Part shown: positions 30,229 to 41,242 of the stretch, one piece after another
Layout of the letters: each line of letters opens with the position of its first letter
Numbering within the stretch: position 1 is the stretch's first letter
Source of the DNA: Aculops lycopersici
Lineage: Eukaryota > Arthropoda > Arachnida > Trombidiformes > Eriophyidae
Reading direction: 5' to 3'
Length of the DNA stretch: 64,000 bases
Assembly: GCA_015350385.1 (NCBI GenBank)
Contig: WNKI01000002.1
Location: 1,391,512-1,455,511 of the forward strand
Position numbers and translations under genes: made by a program
Notes under the pieces: generated by a model
What the model saw: only the letters and a program-made list of their open reading frames with translations
Database searches by the model: none
What the model was told of the DNA's origin: nothing

Positions 30229-31905
30229 CTATCGCGGCTTCAAATCCGATCGCTGCTGTTGCTCTTTCTGCTGTGGCTGCCGCTCACGATTACTAACATG
30301 GTGGTGGCCGCTGCCTTCCCTCGGCTTTGTTGCCAAGTTTCTCGCTATATAGGACGACAACGTAGAACCAGCCGACAAACTCTGCTGGCCCAACCCAGCG
30401 ACTTGGCCCCTCGAGCCCGAAGCTCCTCCTGCGCCCGCTGGCATTTCCGGCCTGTACGCTCGCCTCGGATCCTTGCGCGCAGAATCCTCCCGAAATAATG
30501 GCAATGAATGGGGAGTTATAATTTTGTTAGTCTTCAAAACAAAGGAACTCTCACCAGAGCCAGGGCCAGCCATGTACTTTTTCCTCCTGTTCAGTCCGCG
30601 CTTGTTGTTTTGGTTGTTGCTATTGTATATGTTGTTGTTGCCTGTAGAGGGGTCCAAATCTAACAGTCCGCCCATAGACCTACGCTTATCGTAGCTAATA
30701 TTCACCATTCCATCCGAACAGGAGAAACCAAGGTGATTAATTTTTGGATGCCAACGGGATCGAATGACATTAACTCCAGGCTTCATTTCAAGCGAACTTT
30801 GGGTTTGCAGAGTTTCCGTGTCCAAAAACAACACCTGACCTGGGGTTGATTTGGAGCCAGCTGAAGTGCCTAACATAATGAGACGATCATCCGGTGAGAA
30901 GCAACAATCTGCCGAGTGCACTGTGTCTAGATTCGAATCTTGACGAGCCACCAGAGGTTTTCCTGGCCTCAGCTGACGCAAGTCCCAAATTTTGCAACTA
31001 CCATCCTCAGAACGAGAGCAAAGTTTGTTTGCACCATATGAGTAGTCTAATCCAGATATTTCGCTACCCTTGGCATGGGCACTCTTGATACACGCCGAAG
31101 TTGTTATAAATTTTCTTCTGGTGTCCCAAAACATTATGGTTCCATCGGAGCAACCGGCAACGATGCTCAGCGAGTCCCGACTAAATTTGCAAGAAGTTGG
31201 AACGCACTTCAGGCCGCCCATGGGAGATCTGGTCTTTATCACAGTTGTTTGTTGCTTACTTATTCTACTGACATCCCAGATCCTTACAGTTGAGTCTTGA
31301 CTGCAAGTTATAAATGCCTCCCTATCTTTGGGACTCCAACATCCATCATTGAGCATATTAACGTGACCTTTAGTGTTAGTCATATCTGATAAATATTGGT
31401 CACCCTTGACGCAGTGGCCATTCTTTTGGTCAACCAGACCATCAGCCGCCATTATAGTCGCTTGGCAACTTGTTGGAATCACCAGAATAAGTTCGTCGCC
31501 GAGAGAATAATCTAGTTGCTTTATAATTGTTTGACCACAAGGTTCATTGCTATATATTGTATCTGGTCTCGCTGGATCGAGGGCGTCAAAGTCCCAAATT
31601 TTCACTTGGTGATCGAAACCGCCAGCCGCAAATCGGCTACCTGAATTGTTGAACGCAAATGCGGACACTGTTTTGAGTCCTCGAGAACCAATCAATTGCA
31701 ATGATTCTTCAACTGGAGGAGGCCAGTATCTGTCAGTCTCATCATCATCATCATCGTCCTCCTCTTCCTCTTCTTGTTGTTCATCACAATCAGTGTTACG
31801 CTCCTCCTCATCATATTCACTTTCTCGTTTGCGTTTTTGCGAATCCTTCTCTAATTCTTCTTCACTTGTGCCACGATCTCGCTTCAAATGATTTGGATCG
31901 TCCAT
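30229..31905 (-). CDS. WDR70: WD repeat-containing protein 70 (WDR70)
   Basis: 558 residues in one exon. The N-terminal 60 residues are acidic and charged (EEEEEDDDDDDE). Residues from about 70 to 410 form a WD40 propeller with GGFDHQVKIWDF, STVRIWDVSR, GTIMFWDTRR and GSCKIWDLRQL blades. WDR70-specific segments are KGDQYLSDMTNTKGHVNML, DCCFSPDDRLIMLGTS, the late IITPHSLPLFRE and the C-terminal GSTLSSYIARNLA. In other animals and fungi WDR70 works with the CRL4 ubiquitin ligase in chromatin and DNA-damage responses and is linked to mRNA processing; it is nuclear. The ATG at 31905 gives the complete acidic N-terminus. The tail after about residue 530 is Gln/Arg-rich and not conserved. Confidence 0.93.
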   Translation of the reverse strand: MDDPNHLKRDRGTSEEELEKDSQKRKRESEYDEEERNTDCDEQQEEEEEDDDDDDETDRYWPPPVEESLQLIGSRGLKTVSAFAFNNSGSRFAAGGFDHQVKIWDFDALDPARPDTIYSNEPCGQTIIKQLDYSLGDELILVIPTSCQATIMAADGLVDQKNGHCVKGDQYLSDMTNTKGHVNMLNDGCWSPKDREAFITCSQDSTVRIWDVSRISKQQTTVIKTRSPMGGLKCVPTSCKFSRDSLSIVAGCSDGTIMFWDTRRKFITTSACIKSAHAKGSEISGLDYSYGANKLCSRSEDGSCKIWDLRQLRPGKPLVARQDSNLDTVHSADCCFSPDDRLIMLGTSAGSKSTPGQVLFLDTETLQTQSSLEMKPGVNVIRSRWHPKINHLGFSCSDGMVNISYDKRRSMGGLLDLDPSTGNNNIYNSNNQNNKRGLNRRKKYMAGPGSGESSFVLKTNKIITPHSLPLFREDSARKDPRRAYRPEMPAGAGGASGSRGQVAGLGQQSLSAGSTLSSYIARNLATKPREGSGHHHVSNRERQPQQKEQQQRSDLKPR

Positions 31906-32622
31906 TACGAGAATAGAAGCTCAGCTAATAGTTATTAATATTGATACATCATATCTAGGTTAGAATAAGTGAAAATAGTAGTGCGGAATGACAAAATGCC
32001 GGTTTGTTTACGTTTGCAAAAATGTAAACACACGCACACGAGTTCCGTGTTTTCTGAGCCACGAGTTTCAACGCGCGCTGAGCCGGCTATTCAAATTCAC
32101 CTGTGTGATATACAGGTGTTCTGTGGATCCCAAATCAATTGTCCATATTATAACTGTGGGACCACATTTCATCACTAAGATTATAAAATGACAAGGTTCC
32201 CTCCCTCATGTGCGAGAAGGAATGTCGATAGCCGAACTTGATCAGCAATTTCGGCCACCAGATCGCGCGCATCGAGAATGCCTCGCGTGAACATGGCGAG
32301 CGAGGCACGATAAAGACTCACGTCTAATACACCCTGAATCCATATCCGCGCTCTCAAAGGTATCGAGTATCCATGGCGATGAAATTTTGAAAGGGATCGC
32401 GTTCAAGTTTGACTATGACTTAGGTACAGGTTTGAGCGGCAAACATTGGCGATTCCAAAGAAACTAGAGCACCCCACGCATAGCAAAAGCCGAGCTAGCG
32501 GAAACGAGTCCACCAATGTTTGCTTGCAAGTGGCCATAAATGATCCTCGACAACAAATCAACCTCATCGGGCTTACCTACGTCAGATTAGAGCGGAGAGA
32601 AAGGGAGAGCGGAAGTTGTCCA
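31906..32622. other. Divergent intergenic region, WDR70 / gustatory receptor
   Basis: Head-to-head spacer between WDR70 (-) and the receptor gene (+), probably containing both promoters. The receptor frame extends upstream to a TTG at 32446, but this part has no ATG and is taken as 5' UTR. Confidence 0.45.
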
Positions 32623-35100
32623 ATGGTAACATTGGAGAGCGGTTATAGCTTAACGAGAATTTTGAAAAACTTGAGAATTAGTAGTCTACAAGTCTATTGC
32701 ATTTTTAGAAGTTCAAAGTCGTTAGTCAAGCGAAAAGAGAAGGCAATGGACAGTCACGCTAAAGAGGGCGCCAGTAAGGCTCCCCTCGTGTATGACGTCG
32801 ATGGCGAGGAGAGCAATCGAAGGCTAGCGGTGGCCCTAGATAATTCTTATCATTCAGGGCAACTAGAGAATCAATCGTCGATGTCAACCATAATGAGAGC
32901 CTCAGAATCAGGGCAGCCTATTGATGTTGCCTTGCACGAGCCCATGACATTTCCATTCCTCGATTGGGAAACAAGCTCCGAGTTTGTAAGACGTGAGGCT
33001 AGAAATGGAACAAGCGACAGTTTCTGCGCAAGTCACACGAGCGAAAGTTACGAAGACAACGAGAGCTCATATGGCGACAACCACTCCACCTGCGACCTCC
33101 AAGATGGACGGCTGATGAGAGAGGGGCGGTACAAGGAAAGAGCAAATACAAATTGGTCAGTAATTGCTTGTGCCGCCATGGATCGTAATAGTCGAGTGGC
33201 AAGCAATGAGCCACTACTAGGTGGATTTGCTTTGCTTAGAGCTGTACAGTTATTAAACTTTGATATTTATTACGTCAACAAGGGAACAGCTAGCTGTACA
33301 CCCGAACCAGTCTCCAAGAAGTTAACTGACAATGCCAACGACCTGGAGCAAGCTAATCAACACCTTGGTGTTTGCAGGTCAATCAATTTGACTCCCATAG
33401 GAAATGGAAGCTATATACCCGCAAGCGTTGCGGCAAAATCAAGAGAGTATCGTACGATATTGGACGAATTGGTAGAGTTCAATCCATTACAAAAGTATGT
33501 AGATAAATGGTTCCTATTGAACGCTTTGTGTCAAATGCTCAAGATTTGCCTGAGCTTATTTGCAATTGTGCTCAGCTTCTCGAAATTAATTTCAACCATT
33601 GTATTAAGTGTCATGAGCAAGATCGACTTGTTGCAAGGGGAAACATTTCGCCGGAAGACAGAGTCAAGTGATAGTGGTAGTATGGCAGTTTTAGTGCTGC
33701 TACTAATAAACTTATCCTCAATGTATATATTATGCTCGACTATATTCAACGGCCACTTGTTATGGAATCTATTAAGCCAACGATTGTTTCTAGTTAGCAG
33801 ACGCTTTCAATATCGAACCATGATGCTATTGCTACTCTTCGTCTACTGTGAGTATTTTGTTAATCTGTCGATGATAAACAATCTCTACGACTTTAGCTTT
33901 GGTCCAGAGGAAACATCGGTTTTAGATGGGGGCACTGAAGTAAGTAAGCCAACGTTGCCGAAAGTAGGAAGCTATTATACGATGATCAACTTGAGAGCCT
34001 TTGTAACGGATCATCATGAAACAAATCGGACGCTCGATATGCTGTTGACTATTTTTCAATTTTTACGAGGGATCATTAGAATAAGTCCATATATTACGAT
34101 CAACTATGCAATCATTTGTTTAAAGGAACACATTTATACAATTAGAAACCAACAATTGTTAACAGATAGTCTGAAGAGGAGGCAAAAGCTTCGCCTGGTT
34201 GTGGTGAATAAGAATCGAGCTAGTCAATCGAGTAAACAAATCAAGTCTAATGGCACAGCCAAGAAGAAAAGGGTTATATTTGTTACCGATAGTAGCGATC
34301 AGCAGCAGCAACAACAAGGAGACCAAAAATCAAGATTCATCGACAACATTGAAAATCAGCCGCAACAGAGTGGTGATCAGTATACTAGAAATTTGATAGA
34401 AGGATTAAGAGACTCGACTAAAGTATCAACTGTCAACATATTGAATCCAATCACTGAATTAAACACCAACAACATCAATACTAACCGCCAATTGATTCGT
34501 CAAACTAGTATAACCCAAACTCGAGCAAACGGAAGTGCAAATAGTAATACCAGTGACAGTTATGTCGTTAAACAAACGGCTACACCTACACCAATACTGA
34601 ACAAGGGGATCAGCTTTCTGGATAGAATCAACGATTTCGATGAGCTCGAATCTTACATAACTAATTTGTACATATTCACCGGGCGCCTAAATAGACTTAT
34701 GAGTCAACAGGGATTAACAATATTTTTCATCGTGCATAATCTAACCATCTCAACGTCCCTGATTATACCTGAAGCCATTAAGGGAGGAATGGTTATGTCA
34801 TATGTTGTAAGGATCTTACTCATGTTTATGGGTATCCTACCTTTTGTCTTTGGCCAAACGCTCAACTCACAACTATCGCAATTATCAAAGCAAATAGATA
34901 GAATTATCATACAACAGCAATTTATCAGTCGGAGAAGAGACAATTTGGTTAGGATACGAGAGCTACTGCATGATATCCGAGTGAACTGCGGTGGTATGTT
35001 AAATTTCAACATTGAAACCGGCATCAAGTATCTAGTTATCGCTCTAGCTAGCGCCTTTTTCATTGAACAGGAAGATTACAAGTTGACAAGGAGACAGTGA
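32623..35100 (+). CDS. Gustatory receptor-like seven-transmembrane protein
   Basis: The frame has no ATG before 32623, so I start there (825 residues); the ATG at 32746 (784 residues) is also possible. Seven hydrophobic helices are visible at about residues 296-326, 353-375, 398-420, 471-502, 692-716, 724-746 and 797-816. The last one, LVIALASAFFIEQ, is preceded by a polar helix as in arthropod gustatory receptors, which are inverted seven-helix ligand-gated channels in sensory neurons. The order and spacing fit the chelicerate GR family. It is twice the usual 400 residues because of a long polar N-terminus (about 295 residues, Ser/Glu-rich) and a roughly 190-residue loop between helices 4 and 5 containing Lys-rich and poly-Gln stretches. 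Single exon. The ligand is unknown. A poly(A) signal lies at 35273. Confidence 0.78.
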   Translation: MVTLESGYSLTRILKNLRISSLQVYCIFRSSKSLVKRKEKAMDSHAKEGASKAPLVYDVDGEESNRRLAVALDNSYHSGQLENQSSMSTIMRASESGQPIDVALHEPMTFPFLDWETSSEFVRREARNGTSDSFCASHTSESYEDNESSYGDNHSTCDLQDGRLMREGRYKERANTNWSVIACAAMDRNSRVASNEPLLGGFALLRAVQLLNFDIYYVNKGTASCTPEPVSKKLTDNANDLEQANQHLGVCRSINLTPIGNGSYIPASVAAKSREYRTILDELVEFNPLQKYVDKWFLLNALCQMLKICLSLFAIVLSFSKLISTIVLSVMSKIDLLQGETFRRKTESSDSGSMAVLVLLLINLSSMYILCSTIFNGHLLWNLLSQRLFLVSRRFQYRTMMLLLLFVYCEYFVNLSMINNLYDFSFGPEETSVLDGGTEVSKPTLPKVGSYYTMINLRAFVTDHHETNRTLDMLLTIFQFLRGIIRISPYITINYAIICLKEHIYTIRNQQLLTDSLKRRQKLRLVVVNKNRASQSSKQIKSNGTAKKKRVIFVTDSSDQQQQQQGDQKSRFIDNIENQPQQSGDQYTRNLIEGLRDSTKVSTVNILNPITELNTNNINTNRQLIRQTSITQTRANGSANSNTSDSYVVKQTATPTPILNKGISFLDRINDFDELESYITNLYIFTGRLNRLMSQQGLTIFFIVHNLTISTSLIIPEAIKGGMVMSYVVRILLMFMGILPFVFGQTLNSQLSQLSKQIDRIIIQQQFISRRRDNLVRIRELLHDIRVNCGGMLNFNIETGIKYLVIALASAFFIEQEDYKLTRRQ

Positions 35101-35272
35101 AAGTTATTAAGCAACCTGTTGTTTTTGTTGTTATTGTTGTTATTGTTCTTAGTTGCCACTTGGTGATGGTTAGTTTTTATTGAAAGACTTGGGGATAGTG
35201 TTCGGCAATACTCACACATAATACATGGAGTAGATTTGTTGCTGTAATCAATTTGTTGTTTACAATAAGCTA

Positions 35273-35278
35273 AATAAA
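35273..35278 (+). terminator. Poly(A) signal of the gustatory receptor gene
   Basis: AATAAA 173 bases after the receptor stop and only 17 bases before the stop codon of the facing kinase gene, so the two 3' ends are very close or overlap. Confidence 0.6.
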
Positions 35279-35294
35279 GTTTTTGCGGATTTTG

Positions 35295-38200
35295 CTAAAC
35301 TATAACACTACGATCACCATTATGATGATGATGATTAATATTATTGTTCTTAATTTCTATGAGCGTTGCCCTACATTCCTGGAAGGTTGGCCGCTTCTTT
35401 GGATCCCACTGCCAACACGCATTCATCAATCTGTACATATCTTCGCCGCAACCTTGCGGTTTCTCGAGTCTATTTCCAGCCTCCAAATGAGTGTGTATTA
35501 GGAATGGGTCAACAATACTGTATGGTTTTCTCTGGCAGTAGCCCATAACCTCCCACATGACAACGCCAAAGGACCAAATGTCCGACATGGTGGTGAACTT
35601 TTGTTCCATCAAGCACTCTGGTGCCATCCACTTGATCGGCATAGCCGAATCGTTGATCTTCTTGTAATACTTAGAGGTAAATATGTCCCGTGCTAATCCA
35701 AAGTCGGCCAACTTGACCACTCGTTCCTCGCGCTTCCTGCTCGAGACGAGACAGTTTCTAGCCGCGAGATCACGATGTATATAGTTTAGTTCTTCGAGGT
35801 AGCAGCAGCCATTGACAATATCGAGGCAAATATCGTACAAATCTTCTTCAGTTAGATCTCCCTGATCAATCTCATTACCCGGCGCATTCTCTTGCATGTA
35901 CCTAATTAGATCTCCACCTAACATTAATTCCATCACAATTTGGGTAGACCCACGGTCGAGACAAATACCAATTAGATGCACGATATTTGGGTGATCAAAG
36001 CTCGCCAAAAGTTTAGCTTCATGCAAAAAGTCCTTCTTCTCTTCGGCACTGGCGTTGTTCTTCAACTTCTTGATTGCAACCCTGAGCTTGGTGTCCATGT
36101 TCAGCGATGGCCGCTTGATTGCCGTTTGTGGAACATCCGCAACAGTCGAAGGGTTAAATTCTTCGTCGCAGTTGCTTAGTGGAACATTTTGGTCTAACAT
36201 ATAATCGCTCATGTTGCTGTCACACTGGCTCTTTGGTACTAGGTAGTCAGCGTTTGTCGAAGATTCTGTCGTGCATCCGTTGGCTGTAATAAACTCCGAG
36301 CTTGTTGATGATGATCCATGTCCACTGCTAACCGATGGCGGAACTAGCATACCCAAGCCATTAGTGTGACTTGGTGAGTTAGAAAATAACCTGGCGCTTA
36401 AGTTGGACGGGGTGCCGAGAGCGGCATTTCTACGGAGCAGAGCAGTTCGCTCGGCTAGACTACATCTGATGGTTCCCTGTACAACCATTCCAAAGTGACC
36501 TTCGCCTAGGGGCGCCTTGTGTTCCTCCAGCTGATCGATGGAAACTCGACGAATGGAAGCCAACTCCTCATCTTGAAGCACCTCAACCGGAACGTAAAGC
36601 TTATTGGACATATCCATAATGTTATTTGGCCACAGATTTAAGCTAACCAAATGTGAGGTATCAACATCGAGAAATCGGTCGCGATAATGCTCATCGATTG
36701 CATTGCTTGTGTTGTAGTTGGCACTACCAATATCTGATCCAGGAAACTCGCTGGCCACATGTTGAGTTCCTTGATTGTAAGTCGGTGTCTCTGGGTTTGT
36801 TGTTGCCGAGCCGCCGGAAGTGGACGGTCTATTGGTGATCCAGCGCGAGATTGAACTGGAAGCGAAGAAGCCGTTCGAGGTGTTACCATCGCATGCGCCG
36901 CCGGCGCCTCCGCTGTGCGATTGACTAGTGATAGATGAGCCACTGATTGACTCGGCTCGATGACTTTCTAGTGTCGTATCATTGCCGCCGCTTCCATTTG
37001 GCGACTGTTGGAATATCAGATTGTATACCAGGTAAACTGTCAAGACCACCAACGCAGTTACGCCCAATATGATGAATGGCGCATTGCGGGCAAAGCGCGA
37101 CGATTCTAAGTGAATGCTAGGAAGTTGCCGCTCCAACATTGAGCCCAACTGATTCGACTCGTCGCGAGTCAACCTGTTGATAGAATTTGCCGAGAGCAAA
37201 GTATCGATTAGCCGACGAAAATTGGATCTTGCTACTCTGTTGACTGGTTGATTTGAGCCAAAATGCACCAATTTCGTGTATCGCTTTCCTTCTAGATTAT
37301 GCTGAGCTGTGTAAAATGTTTCACCCTGATCAGAGGTTTTGTACTCCTCGACTAACTCCCTGCCATCGTTGGTTAGCCAATAGAGGTATTCTTCATGACT
37401 GTCAAGAGTGAAGTCTTGCATGTCTTCTAGAGTTGGCAGGTGGCTCTTCTCGCCTACCGACCTGAATGGACCGACATCAGTGCCATCGAGATTGTAGGCT
37501 AGAATTTCACCCAATTGATTAGTTCCGGGTAGAAGAGTTGAGTTGCCACAATCGCGCTGTTCATTGTCACCAATGGATGTGGTGCTATTCATGTGTGTAA
37601 TGGCTGTGAACTCACCAGACGAGGAGCCAACGAAAACTTCCGATTCGTCGCGAGCTCTTGTTTTGTTATTGTCATTAGCTGTTGCTTCAGTGGCTAGCGA
37701 AGCACCGCTAGTTGGCGCAACAGGCAAAGGCACGTAAATTCTCGAATGCTTATGGTCAATGGTGAATAGTCTTGCTTGTTTGGGTAGGTTCGTAATGACA
37801 GGATGGGCGTAGTGGTGCGAGGTTATTGCTAATTCGCCATTACGACTAGCAGAACTCTTTGGCACACCACCGATTCGAGTTGATTTGGCGCCCGGCAATT
37901 GGCCACTTGCAATCGTTTGCGCAAGCAAGATATTTAAATCCAACTTGTAGATCGTATTGTGAAACTTGCCCACTCGCAACCAGAACAAAAAGTCATTATT
38001 TGGATCCAACTTAATGTCTATGGGCCGAGTCTTAGCATTGAAATCATCGATCAGTATTAATTCGTTGTTGCCCTCGAAGTCCATTACAATCAATTGGTAT
38101 TTGTCGAGGACAAACAACAAGTTGTTTATCCAATCGACGGCAATCTGAGTCTTGATTCGCCCCGTCGCTCTGTCAGTCGATTTTTTGCCATAATAATTGG

Positions 38201-40634
38201 GGTTGCGCCCGCCGCTCTGACTGCTACTGCCACCACCAGCACTAGCTATGACTGATTCCGATTCGATGCTTGCTTGTCGCCTATGCTGCAGTTGCTGTGA
38301 TTGACTGCCACTTTTCCCACCGTCGTTGTCGGCATCGTCGCCGTCCATCTGTTGTGCCTCACTTTTAGCCTCATCTCTGCTCGTGTCAGTTGTTGCCGTC
38401 GACAGTGACGACGATTTGGTCGTTGTTTCTCTCATCCGGCCACCAGTTGATGTGGATGATGGCGGCGACGCCGACGATGAGGGATACGCCCCTTGTGATG
38501 CCGCGAGGAGCGAAACTGAACGATGTGACGACTGGGACACAAGCGAGTGCTTCCTTCGTGACCAAATGATTCTCGGTTTGCCACTTTTCTGCTGCTCATT
38601 TTTGTTAACGTAGCAACGACGAAGGTTGAAAAGAGCGAGAAAAGTGGTTATATGAATGAGGAACATAAAGAGGGAGAGAGATTTTCATTTTGTTGCAACA
38701 GTTGATTGTGTGAAAGTCAGTTAGTTAGTTGGTCGGTGATTGTGCTTCACTGATACAATTAATAAATCATCATTAGTACTAGTAATTTTGCCTTTTCCGC
38801 TTTTGTTTCGCAAAATTTTGCAAATTTTGCAGCGGAAGCCAAAAGCTGGAGGAGAATATTCGATTGAAAGTGCCGTTGGCATTTTATCGAGCAGATCAAG
38901 TGCCGCCTCCACAGAAAGTAAGTGAAGTACTGACTATCTTTTTCTCTGCTCCATACAATAATAAACAAAAGTTAGGAGAAGTCTACTTACTTGGCCAACA
39001 AAAAGTGTCGTGCGGTCGCTCGTTGAGTCGGAAGTTACAGAGCCATCATTAGTTGTAGTTGCAGCAGAAGTGGCACCGGATATAGTTGGGTGTCGGCCAG
39101 ATTGCTCATGTGTAACATCATCCTGCTGGCTGTTGCTGCTGCCGCTGACCTTATTAGCATCATCGTAGTCGGCGTTACCAGTACTCGAGTCCTCGGAGCT
39201 GTTGTTTGGGGACTTTTTTGATGTTGAAAGTTTTGGTGAGAACCTATTGCTTGTTGCTTGCGTTCTACGATTACCACCGCTACTGCCGCTAAGAGGGACG
39301 AGAGGATCGATGGCATTTGTGTAATCGTTTTCGCTTGCCACATTTCCCATCCCCTCAGAAGCAGAGGACGAGCCAAAGCCGCTCAGCTTCAGTTTATGGA
39401 TTCGTCCCTTGGTGTCCGTAAGAAACACGTAACCGAGCGACATATGAGTGTCGAAATCGCTGAATTCAGTTCGAGCGACGCCAGTTTTATCGTTGTCTCC
39501 GCCGCCGCCGATGCTGTCGTCGTCGTCGTCGCCGTCACCGAATCGATCGCCTGGCTCGTCCACTGAACCAGCAGAGGCTGCCTCTTCCGCTCCGCGCTCG
39601 TCGACTTCCTTTTCCAATTGCCTACGCTGCTCGTGGATACGTCTATCGTCGACTTCGTTGTCCGCTGCGCTTCTTCCGAATCGAGCAGATGTCACGTCCG
39701 CGTCGGATTCCGGCACACTACCGCCACTAGCCTCTTCTTCTTTTTCGTGTTCGCTGTTGCTGTTGCGATGATCACCATCATCATAGTCGTTAAGTCTGTT
39801 GCTTCTTCTCGGCCTCTTCTCCGCTGCTGGTTCTTCTTCGCCAATTCTGGTTGCTGCCTCCTCTGGCTTCTCTTGGTCAACACCGCTAATGCTAGCGCTT
39901 ACTTTTTTCTTCACTTCCTCTTCTTCTCGTGACAGTCGCTCTTGTTGCTGTTGCTGCTCGCCGCTATTGCCAGAAATAAACACATTGCTTGTGTGGTTGT
40001 TGTCGCTTTTTGAGCTACCAATCTGTTGGTACTGCTGTTGTTGCCATTCAAATTGCTTTCCCAGGCTCGCGAACTCTGGTTCCTGCTTTTGGGTCGAGGC
40101 CGAAGACGCTGACGAAGATGATGGCATCTGCTCATATTCGCGCGCATCTGCAGCAGACGACCTCGAGATGTTGACTTTCTTCGCTGGTTCTGTTGCTGAT
40201 GTTGTGTCTCCATCCTCTAAATCGAATATCCTCGTCTCCTCGTGACCAATTTCGGCGTCTTGCGATTGCAAAACGTCGTTGGGTCTAACAATTCCGTTGG
40301 CATCAGCTGACTCGTCGTCGGGTAGCGAGGATAACTGGTGAACAACACTGATACTACCGTTATCTATCATGGGCAGTTGCGCCACCGACAAGTCGCTCGG
40401 TGACATTAGGAGTAAAAAGGGAACATTGTATTTGATTTCTTGGTTTTTGAGATCTTGTTGTCCACTTGGTGAATTGCCACTTATCGGTCTTGCTAGTGCC
40501 GGCAAGCTAGTGGTCGCAAGAAACGTAGCGACCAGCGACAGAAGCAACAAGCTAGCTAGACTTGTAATCATTTTCTTGACGGTTAGTTTCTGATTCTGTC
40601 CATTTCTCTCTTGATACTTTTTACTATTGTTCAT
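35295..40634 (-). CDS. Sevenless/ROS1-like receptor tyrosine kinase (two exons)
   Basis: Exon 1 is 38991-40634 and exon 2 is 35295-38588, joined in phase 0 (GTAAGT donor; acceptor GAGCAGCAG). The product has about 1,645 residues. A signal peptide follows Met22 (MITSLASLLLLSLVATFLA). The ectodomain has a long acidic, Ser-rich low-complexity part and scattered YWTD-propeller-like strands (GYVFLTDTKGRIHKLKL; IAVDWINNLLFVLD; EEYLYWLTNDG). I see no fibronectin III repeats, which Sevenless and ROS1 have in number. The TM helix is FIILGVTALVVLTVYLVYNL (about 37,020-37,080). The cytoplasmic kinase has the Gly loop LGEGHFGMVV, VAIKKLK, HRDLAARN, DFGLARDI with tandem Tyr, and WMAPECL. About 130 residues are inserted between the Gly loop and VAIKK. 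The kinase pattern (EAKLLASFDHPNIVHLIGIC) is closest to Sevenless/ROS1, which drives Ras/MAPK signalling in photoreceptor and other fates. Confidence 0.88.
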
Positions 40635-41242
40635 GTTGACTTGGAAAATTTTGATACCAATTTGCGAATCAACTTGCTACTTCTTCGTCTAAATCGAGGG
40701 ACTTGAAATTTTGCTGCTACCACCACCTCAAATCTTCTTCGTCTCTTCTCGTCCAACTTGATCAGTTTTTCTCGATCTTCGTCTGCCATAAACACTATGG
40801 GTCAATAGCTTGTTTGTACCCTAGATTGATCAAAAAACAATACAAAGGTAAGATTAAAGAGTTCTTAAATGCACAGTCGTCACCAGTACGACGTAATATC
40901 AACAAATGGCGCCATAGGAATAGTGAGACTAGACGAGAAGTCGCCAAAATCCAAGTAGCGAACTGTGATTCGTTCGCTGAATAAAAATTCATAGTTCGCC
41001 AGCGAGCATGCGCATTGGAGCGCGAGTGATAGGATCTCTAACTGCATAGTGGCGCCACCTGGGCAATGTTTTTGTTTTAGTTTCAGGCGAAATGAGCGAA
41101 GCCATCTCGTACGGCATGGCTCGTGCTTTCTAAAGCGTGCAAAGCATGTGGTTGTTGCGATTTTGTACTCTCAACTTGACGTTATTCTATAATTACATTA
41201 TTGCGATTCATATCACTTCCTTAAATTAACTCAACACTACTC
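40635..41242. other. Divergent intergenic region, kinase / WDR18
   Basis: A 608-bp head-to-head spacer, probably holding both promoters. The short ATG frames here have no recognisable product. Confidence 0.45.
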
